Origin: Vibrio algivorus
GTDB lineage: Bacteria; Pseudomonadota; Gammaproteobacteria; Enterobacterales; Vibrionaceae
NCBI RefSeq assembly: GCF_002218005.2
Contig: NZ_AP018678.1
Span: 1,054,001-1,118,000, forward strand
Direction: 5' to 3'
DNA: 64,000 nucleotides
In this document: in pieces, positions 26,550 through 34,292 of the stretch
How the letters are laid out: each line of letters starts with the position of its first letter
Numbering within the stretch: the first letter of the stretch is position 1
Translations under genes and position numbers: made by a program
Notes under the pieces: model-generated
Told to the model about the DNA's origin: nothing
Databases searched by the model: none
What the model saw: the letters and a program-made list of their open reading frames with translations, nothing else

Positions 26550-26639
26550 CTGTCGGTCGCAAGGATGATGACTGGCTAATTTATCAACCCCATGCGGTAG
26601 GATACCCATGGACGTTTAATTAATTGAAGATCATATATA
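26550..26639 (+). ncRNA. Candidate rpsA leader (S1 autoregulatory mRNA structure)
   Basis: The region just before rpsA can form two hairpins that each show GGA in the loop: CGGTC (26554-26558) with GACTG (26570-26574), loop GCAAGGATGAT; and CCATG (26590-26594) with CATGG (26607-26611), inner GGT/ACC, loop AGGAT. GGA-loop hairpins with a poor Shine-Dalgarno site are the known hallmark of the gammaproteobacterial rpsA operator bound by S1. No good Shine-Dalgarno precedes the ATG, in agreement. Confidence 0.6.
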
Positions 26640-28310
26640 ATGACTGAATCTTTTGCTCAACTCTTTGAAGAGTCGCTAAACGAACTAGAATTCCGCCCAG
26701 GTACTATTGTTAAAGGTACTGTTGTTGCAATCGAGAACGGCTTCGTTCTTGTTGACGCAGGCCTAAAATCTGAATCTGCTATTCCAGCTGAACAATTCAA
26801 GAACGCCGCTGGCGAACTTGAAGTTGAAGTTGGTGCTGAAGTAGATGTAGCACTTGACGCGGTAGAAGATGGCTTCGGTGAAACTCAACTTTCTCGTGAG
26901 AAAGCTAAGCGCCACGAAGCTTGGATTGTACTTGAGAAAGCATGTGAAGAAGCTGAAACTGTTGTTGGTATCATCAACGGTAAAGTTAAAGGCGGTTTCA
27001 CCGTTGAACTTAACGGTATCCGTGCATTCCTACCTGGTTCTCTAGTAGACGTACGTCCAATTCGTGACACAGCTCACCTAGAAAACAAAGAGCTAGAGTT
27101 CAAAGTAATCAAGCTTGATCAGAAACGTAACAACGTTGTTGTTTCTCGTCGTGCTGTTATCGAATCAGAAAACAGTGTTGAGCGTGACGAACTTCTTGAA
27201 ACTCTACAAGAAGGTACTGAAGTTAAAGGTATCGTTAAGAACCTTACTGACTACGGTGCATTCGTTGACCTTGGCGGTGTAGACGGCCTACTTCACATCA
27301 CAGATATGGCTTGGAAGCGTGTTAAGCACCCATCTGAGATCGTAAACGTTGGTGACGAAATCCTAGTTAAAGTTCTTAAGTTTGACCGTGAGCGCACTCG
27401 TGTTTCTCTAGGTCTTAAGCAACTTGGCGAAGATCCATGGGTAGCAATCGCTAAGCGTTACCCAGAAGGTCACAAACTAACTGGTCGTGTAACTAACCTA
27501 ACTGATTACGGTTGCTTCGTAGAAATCGAAGAAGGCGTTGAAGGTCTAGTACACGTTTCAGAAATGGATTGGACTAACAAAAATATCCACCCATCTAAAG
27601 TTGTTAACGTTGGTGATGAAGTTGAAGTTATGGTTCTTGATATCGACGAAGAGCGTCGTCGTATCTCTCTAGGCCTAAAACAATGTAAAGCTAACCCTTG
27701 GCAGACTTTCGCTGAAGCGCAAGCTAAAGGCGACAAAGTTACTGGTAAGATCAAGTCTATCACTGACTTTGGTATCTTCATCGGTCTTGACGGTGGTATC
27801 GACGGTCTAGTTCACCTATCTGACATTTCTTGGAATGCTCAAGGTGAAGAAGCGGTTCGTGACTACAAGAAAGGCGACGAAATCTCTGCAGTTGTTCTAG
27901 CAGTAGACGCTGATCGTGAGCGTATTTCTCTTGGCGTTAAGCAAATGGAAAACGACCCGTTCAATAGCTACGTTGCTGACAACAAGAAAGGTACTCTTGT
28001 AAATGGTACTGTAACTGCAGTTGACGCGAAAGGTGCTACAATTGAATTACAAGAAGGTGTTGAAGGTTACATCCGTGCTTCTGAAGCAGCACGTGACCGT
28101 ATCGAAGATGCATCTCTAGTATTCAGTGTTGGTGACAGTGTTGAAGCGAAATTTACTGGTGTAGACCGTAAGAATCGCGTAATCAACCTATCTATCAAAG
28201 CTAAAGATGAAGCTGAAGAGCAAGAAGCAATGGCTACTCTAAACAAAGCTGATGAAGCTTCGTTTGGTAATGCTATGGCTGACGCATTCAAGGCTGCTAA
28301 AGGCGAATAA
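26640..28310 (+). CDS. rpsA: 30S ribosomal protein S1
   Basis: This 556-residue protein carries six S1 (OB-fold) repeats. The best RNA-binding repeats are visible from LTDYGAFVDLGGVDGLLHITD, LTDYGCFVEIEEGVEGLVHVSE and ITDFGIFIGLDGGIDGLVHLSD, each about 87 residues apart. It recruits mRNAs to the small subunit, mainly those with weak Shine-Dalgarno sites. Codon use is strongly biased (GTT, GAA, CTT/CTA, GGT) as expected for a highly expressed gene. The leader probably allows autoregulation. A terminator follows, 74 bases before ihfB. Confidence 0.98.
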   Translation: MTESFAQLFEESLNELEFRPGTIVKGTVVAIENGFVLVDAGLKSESAIPAEQFKNAAGELEVEVGAEVDVALDAVEDGFGETQLSREKAKRHEAWIVLEKACEEAETVVGIINGKVKGGFTVELNGIRAFLPGSLVDVRPIRDTAHLENKELEFKVIKLDQKRNNVVVSRRAVIESENSVERDELLETLQEGTEVKGIVKNLTDYGAFVDLGGVDGLLHITDMAWKRVKHPSEIVNVGDEILVKVLKFDRERTRVSLGLKQLGEDPWVAIAKRYPEGHKLTGRVTNLTDYGCFVEIEEGVEGLVHVSEMDWTNKNIHPSKVVNVGDEVEVMVLDIDEERRRISLGLKQCKANPWQTFAEAQAKGDKVTGKIKSITDFGIFIGLDGGIDGLVHLSDISWNAQGEEAVRDYKKGDEISAVVLAVDADRERISLGVKQMENDPFNSYVADNKKGTLVNGTVTAVDAKGATIELQEGVEGYIRASEAARDRIEDASLVFSVGDSVEAKFTGVDRKNRVINLSIKAKDEAEEQEAMATLNKADEASFGNAMADAFKAAKGE

Positions 28311-28324
28311 TTTTTTGCCTATAG

Positions 28325-28352
28325 AAGGGGGCCTGAAAGGGCTCCCTTTTTT
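28325..28352 (+). terminator. Terminator of rpsA
   Basis: AAGGGGGCC pairs with GGCTCCCTT (one wobble) around a short TGAAAG loop, followed by TTTT. Confidence 0.88.
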
Positions 28353-28384
28353 CGATAAGAAAGAGAAAAGTGAGGGAATCACCT

Positions 28385-28672
28385 ATGACTAAGTCAGAAC
28401 TAATTGAAAGACTTTGTGCTCAGCAAACCCATTTATCAGCAAAAGAAGTAGAGGATGCCGTAAAAGATATCCTTGAACATATGGCTTCTAAGTTGGAAGA
28501 GGGCGATCGTATTGAAATTCGTGGTTTCGGCAGTTTTTCTCTACATTATCGTGAACCACGTATTGGTCGTAACCCTAAATCAGGTGAAAAAGTGGATTTG
28601 GAAGGCAAATATGTTCCTCACTTTAAACCAGGGAAAGAACTACGTGAGCGTGTGAATAACAGCATTGCGTAA
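28385..28672 (+). CDS. ihfB: Integration host factor subunit beta
   Basis: This 95-residue DNA-bending protein pairs with IHF-alpha. It has the start MTKSELIERL, the HU/IHF signature GFGSFSLHYREPRIGRNP and the minor-groove arm RNPKSGEKV. The start at 28385 gives the family length; GAGGG lies upstream. Its role includes sigma-54 promoter activation, relevant to the psp promoter in this window, though no IHF site was mapped. Confidence 0.97.
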   Translation: MTKSELIERLCAQQTHLSAKEVEDAVKDILEHMASKLEEGDRIEIRGFGSFSLHYREPRIGRNPKSGEKVDLEGKYVPHFKPGKELRERVNNSIA

Positions 28673-28712
28673 GTAATGTCATGTTATGAAGCCACATGAT
28701 TAGAATTTAAAG

Positions 28713-28743
28713 AAAGCGGCATTCGTTAGATTGCCGTTTTTTT
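28713..28743 (+). terminator. Terminator of ihfB
   Basis: CGGCA pairs with TGCCG, extended by flanking A/T pairs with one bulge, followed by TTTTTTT. Confidence 0.7.
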
Positions 28744-28873
28744 ATGAGTAAAATTCAAACGGCTGACAATTTTATTAAGAATATCTCCACCTTTCAATCA
28801 ATTGGCAATGGAGTGTCAGGCAAATTTACTGCATAATCTAAGAATCGTTTCGCTGTATGGAAAGGTGGTAATT

Positions 28874-29164
28874 ATGAAAATTATAAAAATTATACTGGTT
28901 ATCGCACTTTTTCTGATTGCTTTAGCGTTAGGCGCACAGAATCAAGAAACAGTGACATTTAATTATCTCATTGCTCAAAACGAACTGCCGCTCTCTTTGT
29001 TGCTCGGCATTGTTTTTGTGGTTGCTTTTGCGATTGCCTGGTTGATTTTTGGTAGCTTGTACTTGAAATCAAAATTCACCGTGCTTCGTTTACGCAAACA
29101 ATTGAATAAAGCACAGGCATCTTCTACAAAGCCATCAGAGCAACTCCCTGAAATTAAAGGATAG
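28874..29164 (+). CDS. lapA: Lipopolysaccharide assembly protein A (YciS)
   Basis: This 96-residue inner-membrane protein has two hydrophobic spans (about residues 2-20 and 40-63) and a basic C-terminal tail (KSKFTVLRLRKQLNKAQ). That is the LapA/YciS pattern. LapA acts with LapB in controlling LpxC turnover and LPS assembly. AAAGGTGG lies before the chosen ATG at 28874. An upstream in-frame ATG at 28802 adds a tail unlike the family. lapB follows after 12 bases. Confidence 0.92.
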   Translation: MKIIKIILVIALFLIALALGAQNQETVTFNYLIAQNELPLSLLLGIVFVVAFAIAWLIFGSLYLKSKFTVLRLRKQLNKAQASSTKPSEQLPEIKG

Positions 29165-29176
29165 GTTTATTCGTTA

Positions 29177-30346
29177 ATGCTAGAGCTACTCTTTCTACTA
29201 TTGCCCATCGCTGCTGCTTATGGCTGGTATATGGGTAATCGTAGTGCTCGACATGATAAGCAAGAACAATCTCATCAGATCTCTCGGCAATATGTCAGAG
29301 GTCTAAACCTCCTATTGTCTGAACAATCAGATAAAGCTGTTGACCACTTTATCGAACTACTTCAAGTTGATGACGAAACGATTGATACTCACTTAGCATT
29401 GGGTAACCTGTTTCGCTCTCGTGGTGAAGTAGATCGCGCTATTCGCATACACCAAAACTTAATTTCTCGCGAAGGTCTTACTGTTGACCAAAAAAATCTT
29501 GCCTTACAACAGCTAGCAAAAGATTACATGGTTTCGGGTTTTTTTGACCGCGCAGAAAAAATCTTTGAGCAATTGATTGAAGAACCGGAACATAGAGAAC
29601 AAGCCCTTCAGCAACTTGTCACCATCTATCAGCAAACTCGTGAATGGAATAAAGCGATCAAATATGGTGATGATTTAGTCGCGATGGGGCGTAAGAAAAT
29701 GCGCCGTGACATTGCTCATTATTGGTGCGAAATAGCCATGCATGAATTGAGCTTAACTAACACATCAAAAGCAATTCTCTATTTTAAGCGTGCGTTAACT
29801 GAAGATCCAAAATGTGTTCGCGCCAATATAGCTTTAGGTAATATTTATCTGGAGTCGGATAACTATAAACAAACGATTCAATGCCTAGAACAGGTTATTG
29901 AACAAGACATTGATTACATCTCTGAAATTCTCCCAACCTTAGCCGATTGTTATTATCAAATCGGTCAAGAGCCTGGGATGTTAGAGTTTTTGAAAAAGTG
30001 TATCGCTAAGAAAGCTGGAGTATCTGCGGAGCTTATGTTGGCTCAAATGGTCGCCCAGCATGAAGGTATTGCTGCTGCACAAACCTTATTAACTCAGCAA
30101 TTAATAAAGAACCCAACGATGAAGGGGTTCTATCGACTGATTGATTACCATATTGCCGAAGCTGAAGAAGGGCGAGCGAAAGACAGTTTGACGACCTTAC
30201 AAGAGATGGTCGGGGTGCAAATGAAAGCGAAGCCTCATTATCAGTGTCGTCAGTGTGGATTTGCTACCCATTCCATTTATTGGCACTGTCCATCTTGTAA
30301 AGGATGGGGAACCATTAAGCCGATACGTGGTTTAGATGGTGAGTAG
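29177..30346 (+). CDS. lapB: Lipopolysaccharide assembly protein B (YciM), TPR and rubredoxin-like
   Basis: This 389-residue protein has an N-terminal membrane anchor (LELLFLLLPIAAAYGWYMG), a series of TPR units over most of its length, and a C-terminal rubredoxin-like metal site CRQCGFATHSIYWHCPSC. LapB works with FtsH to regulate LpxC and so the balance between LPS and phospholipid. It is essential or nearly so in E. coli. Close spacing to lapA and then pyrF matches the enterobacterial operon. Confidence 0.95.
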   Translation: MLELLFLLLPIAAAYGWYMGNRSARHDKQEQSHQISRQYVRGLNLLLSEQSDKAVDHFIELLQVDDETIDTHLALGNLFRSRGEVDRAIRIHQNLISREGLTVDQKNLALQQLAKDYMVSGFFDRAEKIFEQLIEEPEHREQALQQLVTIYQQTREWNKAIKYGDDLVAMGRKKMRRDIAHYWCEIAMHELSLTNTSKAILYFKRALTEDPKCVRANIALGNIYLESDNYKQTIQCLEQVIEQDIDYISEILPTLADCYYQIGQEPGMLEFLKKCIAKKAGVSAELMLAQMVAQHEGIAAAQTLLTQQLIKNPTMKGFYRLIDYHIAEAEEGRAKDSLTTLQEMVGVQMKAKPHYQCRQCGFATHSIYWHCPSCKGWGTIKPIRGLDGE

Positions 30347-30419
30347 TAATTAAAAACTAACTATTTTCATTCAGAATTTTTCCACGAGCCACCAAATTTT
30401 TATTTATAGAGGAAGACCA

Positions 30420-31118
30420 ATGTTAGACCCAAAAGTGATTGTTGCCTTAGATTATGAAAATCAAAATGATGCATTAGCTTTCGTGGATAATATTGATCCT
30501 AGCCAATGCCGTTTAAAAGTCGGCAAAGAAATGTTTACTCTATTTGGCCCTGACTTTGTTCGTGAATTACACAAACGTGGCTTTTCAGTCTTTCTAGACC
30601 TTAAATTCCATGATATCCCGAATACCTGTTCAAAAGCGGTTAAAGCGGCAGCAGAAATGGGCGTTTGGATGGTCAATGTTCACGCCAGTGGTGGTGAGCG
30701 TATGATGGCGGCTTCTCGTGAAATCTTAGAGCCTTATGGTCAAGACCGTCCATTACTAATTGGGGTGACGGTGTTAACTAGTATGGAGCAATCGGATCTG
30801 GCTGGTATTGGGTTGGACATTACTCCACAAGAACAAGTGAAACGCCTTGCTAAGTTGACTCAGCAAAGTGGTTTAGATGGTGTTGTATGTTCAGCACATG
30901 AATCTTCAATTTTAAAGGCTGAATTAGGTCAAGAGTTTAAATTAGTGACTCCAGGTATCCGCCCAGTAGGCAGTGTGGCTGGTGATCAACGTCGTATAAT
31001 GACTCCAGCTGAAGCAATGAGTGCTGGTTCAGATTACTTAGTTATCGGTCGCCCGATTACTCAAGCAGAAGAGCCAAACCAAGTGTTAATAGATATCAAC
31101 GCTTCTTTGAATGTGTAA
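30420..31118 (+). CDS. pyrF: Orotidine 5'-phosphate decarboxylase
   Basis: This 232-residue enzyme makes UMP from OMP in pyrimidine synthesis. The catalytic motif is visible as FLDLKFHDIPNTCSKAV, with LKVGKEMFTLFG earlier and the phosphate-binding SAGSDYLVIGRPITQA late. The start is preceded by AGAGGAAGACC. It closes the lapA-lapB-pyrF set; yciH, which often follows, is absent, and a strong terminator comes 52 bases later. Confidence 0.97.
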   Translation: MLDPKVIVALDYENQNDALAFVDNIDPSQCRLKVGKEMFTLFGPDFVRELHKRGFSVFLDLKFHDIPNTCSKAVKAAAEMGVWMVNVHASGGERMMAASREILEPYGQDRPLLIGVTVLTSMEQSDLAGIGLDITPQEQVKRLAKLTQQSGLDGVVCSAHESSILKAELGQEFKLVTPGIRPVGSVAGDQRRIMTPAEAMSAGSDYLVIGRPITQAEEPNQVLIDINASLNV

Positions 31119-31170
31119 TCAATATTAAGTTCATGTACGCACCTCATTCCCTTATACAATAAAATACAAG

Positions 31171-31201
31171 AGCCAGTGCCTACTTTGACACTGGCTTTTT
31201 T
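31171..31201 (+). terminator. Terminator of pyrF
   Basis: AGCCAGTG pairs perfectly with CACTGGCT around a 10-base loop, followed by TTTTT. It lies between convergent pyrF and the VOC gene. Confidence 0.9.
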
Positions 31202-31207
31202 GTCGCT

Positions 31208-31624
31208 TTATAAATCGTTATTTCGCTCACTTGGAATATCTGTCAAATACTCTACAAACTCAACTTCAAACCCTGCAGGGTCGACGAAGTAGACGTTTTT
31301 CCTAAATGGATTCTCTGCTCCAGGTTTAGCTATTTCATATCCATTACTGATTAGCCTTTCTACTATGCTATCGAGGTTGTCTACCGAATAAGCAAAGTGC
31401 GCTAAACCGACTTGGTAACCATCTAGATCACGGTTTTGTCCTTCACCGTGGTTACTGATAGCAAGATATTGGTAATCATCACCTAAATGTAACCAATGCC
31501 TTGGTTTTCCATGCCATTCGTCATCACCTTCACTACGGATAGTCCAATGAGGGAACGCAGTTTGATAAAAGTGAATCATGGCGGGAACATCACTAACGAC
31601 TAAATTTACATGTTCTAGGTACAT
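31208..31624 (-). CDS. VOC family (glyoxalase/bleomycin-resistance fold) protein
   Basis: This 138-residue protein has the paired beta-alpha-beta-beta-beta modules of the vicinal oxygen chelate fold. The first begins YLEHVNLVVSDVPAMIHFYQTAF and the second GLAHFAYSVDNLDSIVERL, ending YFVDPAGFEVEFVEYL. Likely metal ligands are the His in LEHVN, the His in GLAHFAY and the Glu near the end. The ATG at 31624 is chosen because AAGGA lies 6 bases upstream; an ATG two codons earlier overlaps that site. Substrate unknown. Confidence 0.88.
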   Translation of the reverse strand: MYLEHVNLVVSDVPAMIHFYQTAFPHWTIRSEGDDEWHGKPRHWLHLGDDYQYLAISNHGEGQNRDLDGYQVGLAHFAYSVDNLDSIVERLISNGYEIAKPGAENPFRKNVYFVDPAGFEVEFVEYLTDIPSERNNDL

Positions 31625-31811
31625 ACACATTCCTTTGAGTTATTGTATTGGGTTATTTTTATAAAAGGATAAAACCTCAAGTTAACATGAGGTAAAGTGT
31701 TTTTTGCAACATAAACTCACATAATAGAGCTTAGTAAAAAAACGCAGAGATAAGGCTTGGTGTGGTACAATCGATAGATAAATTTTAACTATAAGACGTA
31801 GTATTTTTATT

Positions 31812-32612
31812 ATGACAAAAGAGCTTTTGTTTCATAAAACATATTTGCATCCAACTAGCCAAGAATGGGTTGTATTCGTTCATGGTGCTGGCGGCAGCTC
31901 GTCTCTATGGTTCAAACAAATTAAAGATTACCGTCAGCATTACAACCTACTTTTGATTGATTTAAGAGGACATGGGCGTTCAAATCAATTATTGAAGAAC
32001 ATCATTTCAAAGCACTATTCATTCCAAGATGTAACAACTGACATTCTTAATGTATTAGAGCACCTCAATATTGAAAAAGCGCATTTTATCGGTATGTCTT
32101 TAGGTACGATCTTAGTGCGAAACTTAGCTGAAATGGCACCAGAGAAAGTTCAAAGTATGGTGCTTGGTGGAGCAGTAACACGACTTGATGTCCGTTCACA
32201 ACTTTTGGTTAAGGTAGGTTATTGGAGCAAAAATATTATTCCTTATATGTGGCTCTATAAGCTATTTGCTTACATTATTATGCCGCAGCGTGGGCAAAAA
32301 GAATCCCGCCATTTATTTATTCGAGAAGCCAAGAAACTTTGTCAGAAAGAGTTTAAACGTTGGTTTAAGTTGTCGGTTGATGTTAATCCTATGATGCGTT
32401 ACTTCAGAGATCGTGAGTTACCGATTCCAACTCTGTATTTGATGGGAGAGATGGACTACATGTTTATCCGCCCAGTGAAAGAGATGGTGAAGCAGCATAA
32501 ATTCAGTCGTTTGCTTGAGATTCCTGGCTGCGGGCATGTTTGCAATGTTGAAAAGCCGGTTGAGTTTAATCAACATTCTTTAGCTTTCATCCAACAAAAC
32601 AGTCAGGTTTAA
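31812..32612 (+). CDS. Alpha/beta hydrolase
   Basis: The 266-residue cytoplasmic hydrolase has the oxyanion segment HGAGGSSSLW (24-33), LLLIDLRGHGRSNQ, the nucleophile elbow GMSLG with Ser96, a probable acid in LMGEMDYMF and the catalytic His in GCGHVCNVEKP. The cap region is rich in aromatic and basic residues (KNIIPYMWLYKLFAYIIMP). Substrate cannot be told; MhpC- or lipase-like esters are possible. It stands alone and converges on the DUF2007 gene 41 bases away. Confidence 0.88.
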   Translation: MTKELLFHKTYLHPTSQEWVVFVHGAGGSSSLWFKQIKDYRQHYNLLLIDLRGHGRSNQLLKNIISKHYSFQDVTTDILNVLEHLNIEKAHFIGMSLGTILVRNLAEMAPEKVQSMVLGGAVTRLDVRSQLLVKVGYWSKNIIPYMWLYKLFAYIIMPQRGQKESRHLFIREAKKLCQKEFKRWFKLSVDVNPMMRYFRDRELPIPTLYLMGEMDYMFIRPVKEMVKQHKFSRLLEIPGCGHVCNVEKPVEFNQHSLAFIQQNSQV

Positions 32613-32653
32613 ATTAGTAAATTTAACAGGCCTTATTTAACAGACCTTAGTGG

Positions 32654-32977
32654 CTAAGCTGTTTGATCTTGTGATGGATTCGCTTGACCACAATTCCAAC
32701 AAACGGCGAATTGAGCTTCAATACTTTCCCCGCATTGTTGGCAATCCCAATTTGGTCTCAACTCTTCTTTTTCATAATCTCGTATTAACTGCTTTGCTCT
32801 TTCTTCATCTTGTTCATCAAGTAACCATACATAAGGGTCAGTATCACTGGTTAAAGGAACTTCTCCTTTTAAGCTGAAAATCTCACCTGAATGAACTTTT
32901 GCCTCAATGCGGTGGCTTTTGAGTAATTCACAAACAATGTGTGCTTCAACAGGATTGCCTGCGCTGAATATCTTCAT
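32654..32977 (-). CDS. DUF2007 domain protein with C-terminal zinc ribbon
   Basis: The 107-residue protein starts with the DUF2007 pattern MKIFSAGNPVEAHIVCELLKSHRI and PYVWLLDEQDEERAKQLI, a ferredoxin-like fold proposed to act in signalling. It ends with a four-cysteine zinc ribbon, CQQCGESIEAQFAVCWNCG. It lies 24 bases downstream of the phosphatidyltransferase gene on the same strand and is probably the last gene of the ynjBCDF-like operon. Function unknown. Confidence 0.88.
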   Translation of the reverse strand: MKIFSAGNPVEAHIVCELLKSHRIEAKVHSGEIFSLKGEVPLTSDTDPYVWLLDEQDEERAKQLIRDYEKEELRPNWDCQQCGESIEAQFAVCWNCGQANPSQDQTA

Positions 32978-33001
32978 AAATTATCCTTTTTTATACTGTG
33001 A

Positions 33002-33622
33002 TTACTGAGTTTCTGATGATTGAATGGTGCGATAACCTGCCCAAATTCTATTTATTGTGGTTATAAAACATAGCGCTGCAAAGATGGCAGCAAGTTGGGG
33101 GAAAAGAGCTGGCCAGAGACAAAATGCGATAAAAAAACCAATCGTCTCAGTCCCTTCCGTTATGCCTGACATGTAATATAAAGATTTGTGTTGATAAACT
33201 GGGTTGGTGATATTTCGTTTTCCAGCAATAGAGGCAAATGCTAAGAAGCTACTACCTGTGCCAACAAAACTGACAATTAATAATGCTGCCCAAAGTGTGT
33301 TTTGTTCTGGATTGGCTAGGATAAAGCCAAATGGGATCAGAGCATAAAATATGAAATCCAAGCAAATATCAAGAAAACCACCTGCGTCAGAGGTTTGTGT
33401 TTGCCTCGCAATCGCACCATCAAGACCATCACCAATGCGGTTTAATACAATCAATAATAAAGCCAAAAGGTAATGTTCCCCCCATAATGCAGGGATAGCC
33501 AAGAGACCAATAAGAAAGCTTGCCAAAGTGACATGATCAGCTTTGATATGACGTTGAACGCACTGCTTTGCTAAGGAGTTTAATGGGTGCTTTATTAATG
33601 GAATGACATATCTATCAAGCAT
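33002..33622 (-). CDS. ynjF: CDP-alcohol phosphatidyltransferase family protein (YnjF-like)
   Basis: This 206-residue membrane enzyme has the family motif DGLDGAIAR...GGFLDICLD, with Asp at 65, 68, 85 and 89 (numbered from the 33622 start), all needed for catalysis in known members. Several hydrophobic spans follow. Length equals E. coli YnjF. The start ATG overlaps the last 8 bases of the upstream ATPase gene (ATGCTTGA), with ACGGAG 10 bases before it, so translation is coupled to the transporter. The alcohol acceptor is unknown; an inositol- or glycerol-type headgroup is only a guess. Confidence 0.88.
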   Translation of the reverse strand: MLDRYVIPLIKHPLNSLAKQCVQRHIKADHVTLASFLIGLLAIPALWGEHYLLALLLIVLNRIGDGLDGAIARQTQTSDAGGFLDICLDFIFYALIPFGFILANPEQNTLWAALLIVSFVGTGSSFLAFASIAGKRNITNPVYQHKSLYYMSGITEGTETIGFFIAFCLWPALFPQLAAIFAALCFITTINRIWAGYRTIQSSETQ

Positions 33623-34292
33623 GGGAATTCTCCGTGCTAAATTGCTCCCAGTGCATGATTTTTCCGTTGGTTGGAGCATCTGCTTTATCGTGTGTGACCA
33701 TCAAAGTTGGCACTTGAGCTACAGCGAGTTGTTTAAATACCCAATCTCGAAAGTTAACTCGTAATTCGGGATCCAATTTACTGAATGGTTCATCGAGTAA
33801 AACAGCCTTAGGTTGTGCGCTTAACATTCTAATAAGACTGACTCGGGCTCTTTGTCCACCTGAAATTTGATGTGGCATAGAGTAGGCAATAGCAAGTAAT
33901 CCAACGTTATCTAAGGCTGCTAGAGCTTCCAACTTTCTTTCTTTAGCTTTGATATTATTTGGCAAAGCAAATGCAATATTTTCCCAAACATTCAAATGTG
34001 GGAAAAGTAAGTCATCTTGAAATAAGATGCCGATAGAACGTTTGTGAGGATCGCTAGCTTGGATCTCTTCATTATTTAATATTATTTTACCGTCATAGTA
34101 AAACTCTTGGCTGAGGTGGCCAGCAATTACATTAAGTAATGTTGACTTTCCACAACCACTTGGGCCCATTAATGTAAGTACTGTACCATGTGAAATGGTT
34201 AAATTGAGGTTACTAACCAGTGGTGTTTTTTTCGAATCAGATGTTTTTGATATCTGATGATAAATGGATAGCTGCTCTAATGACAAACTCAT
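33615..34292 (-). CDS. ynjD: ABC transporter ATP-binding protein (YnjD/ThiQ-like)
   Basis: This 225-residue ATPase has Walker A GPSGCGKST, Q-loop ILFQDDLLFPHLNV, signature ISGGQRARVSL, Walker B AVLLDEPFSKLDP and the H-loop VTHDKADA. It belongs with thiamine/iron/spermidine importer ATPases. Because the neighbours are a YnjB-type binding protein and a fused YnjC-type permease, YnjD is the best name. It overlaps the permease gene by 4 bases and the phosphatidyltransferase gene by 8. Confidence 0.88.
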   Translation of the reverse strand: MSLSLEQLSIYHQISKTSDSKKTPLVSNLNLTISHGTVLTLMGPSGCGKSTLLNVIAGHLSQEFYYDGKIILNNEEIQASDPHKRSIGILFQDDLLFPHLNVWENIAFALPNNIKAKERKLEALAALDNVGLLAIAYSMPHQISGGQRARVSLIRMLSAQPKAVLLDEPFSKLDPELRVNFRDWVFKQLAVAQVPTLMVTHDKADAPTNGKIMHWEQFSTENSHA

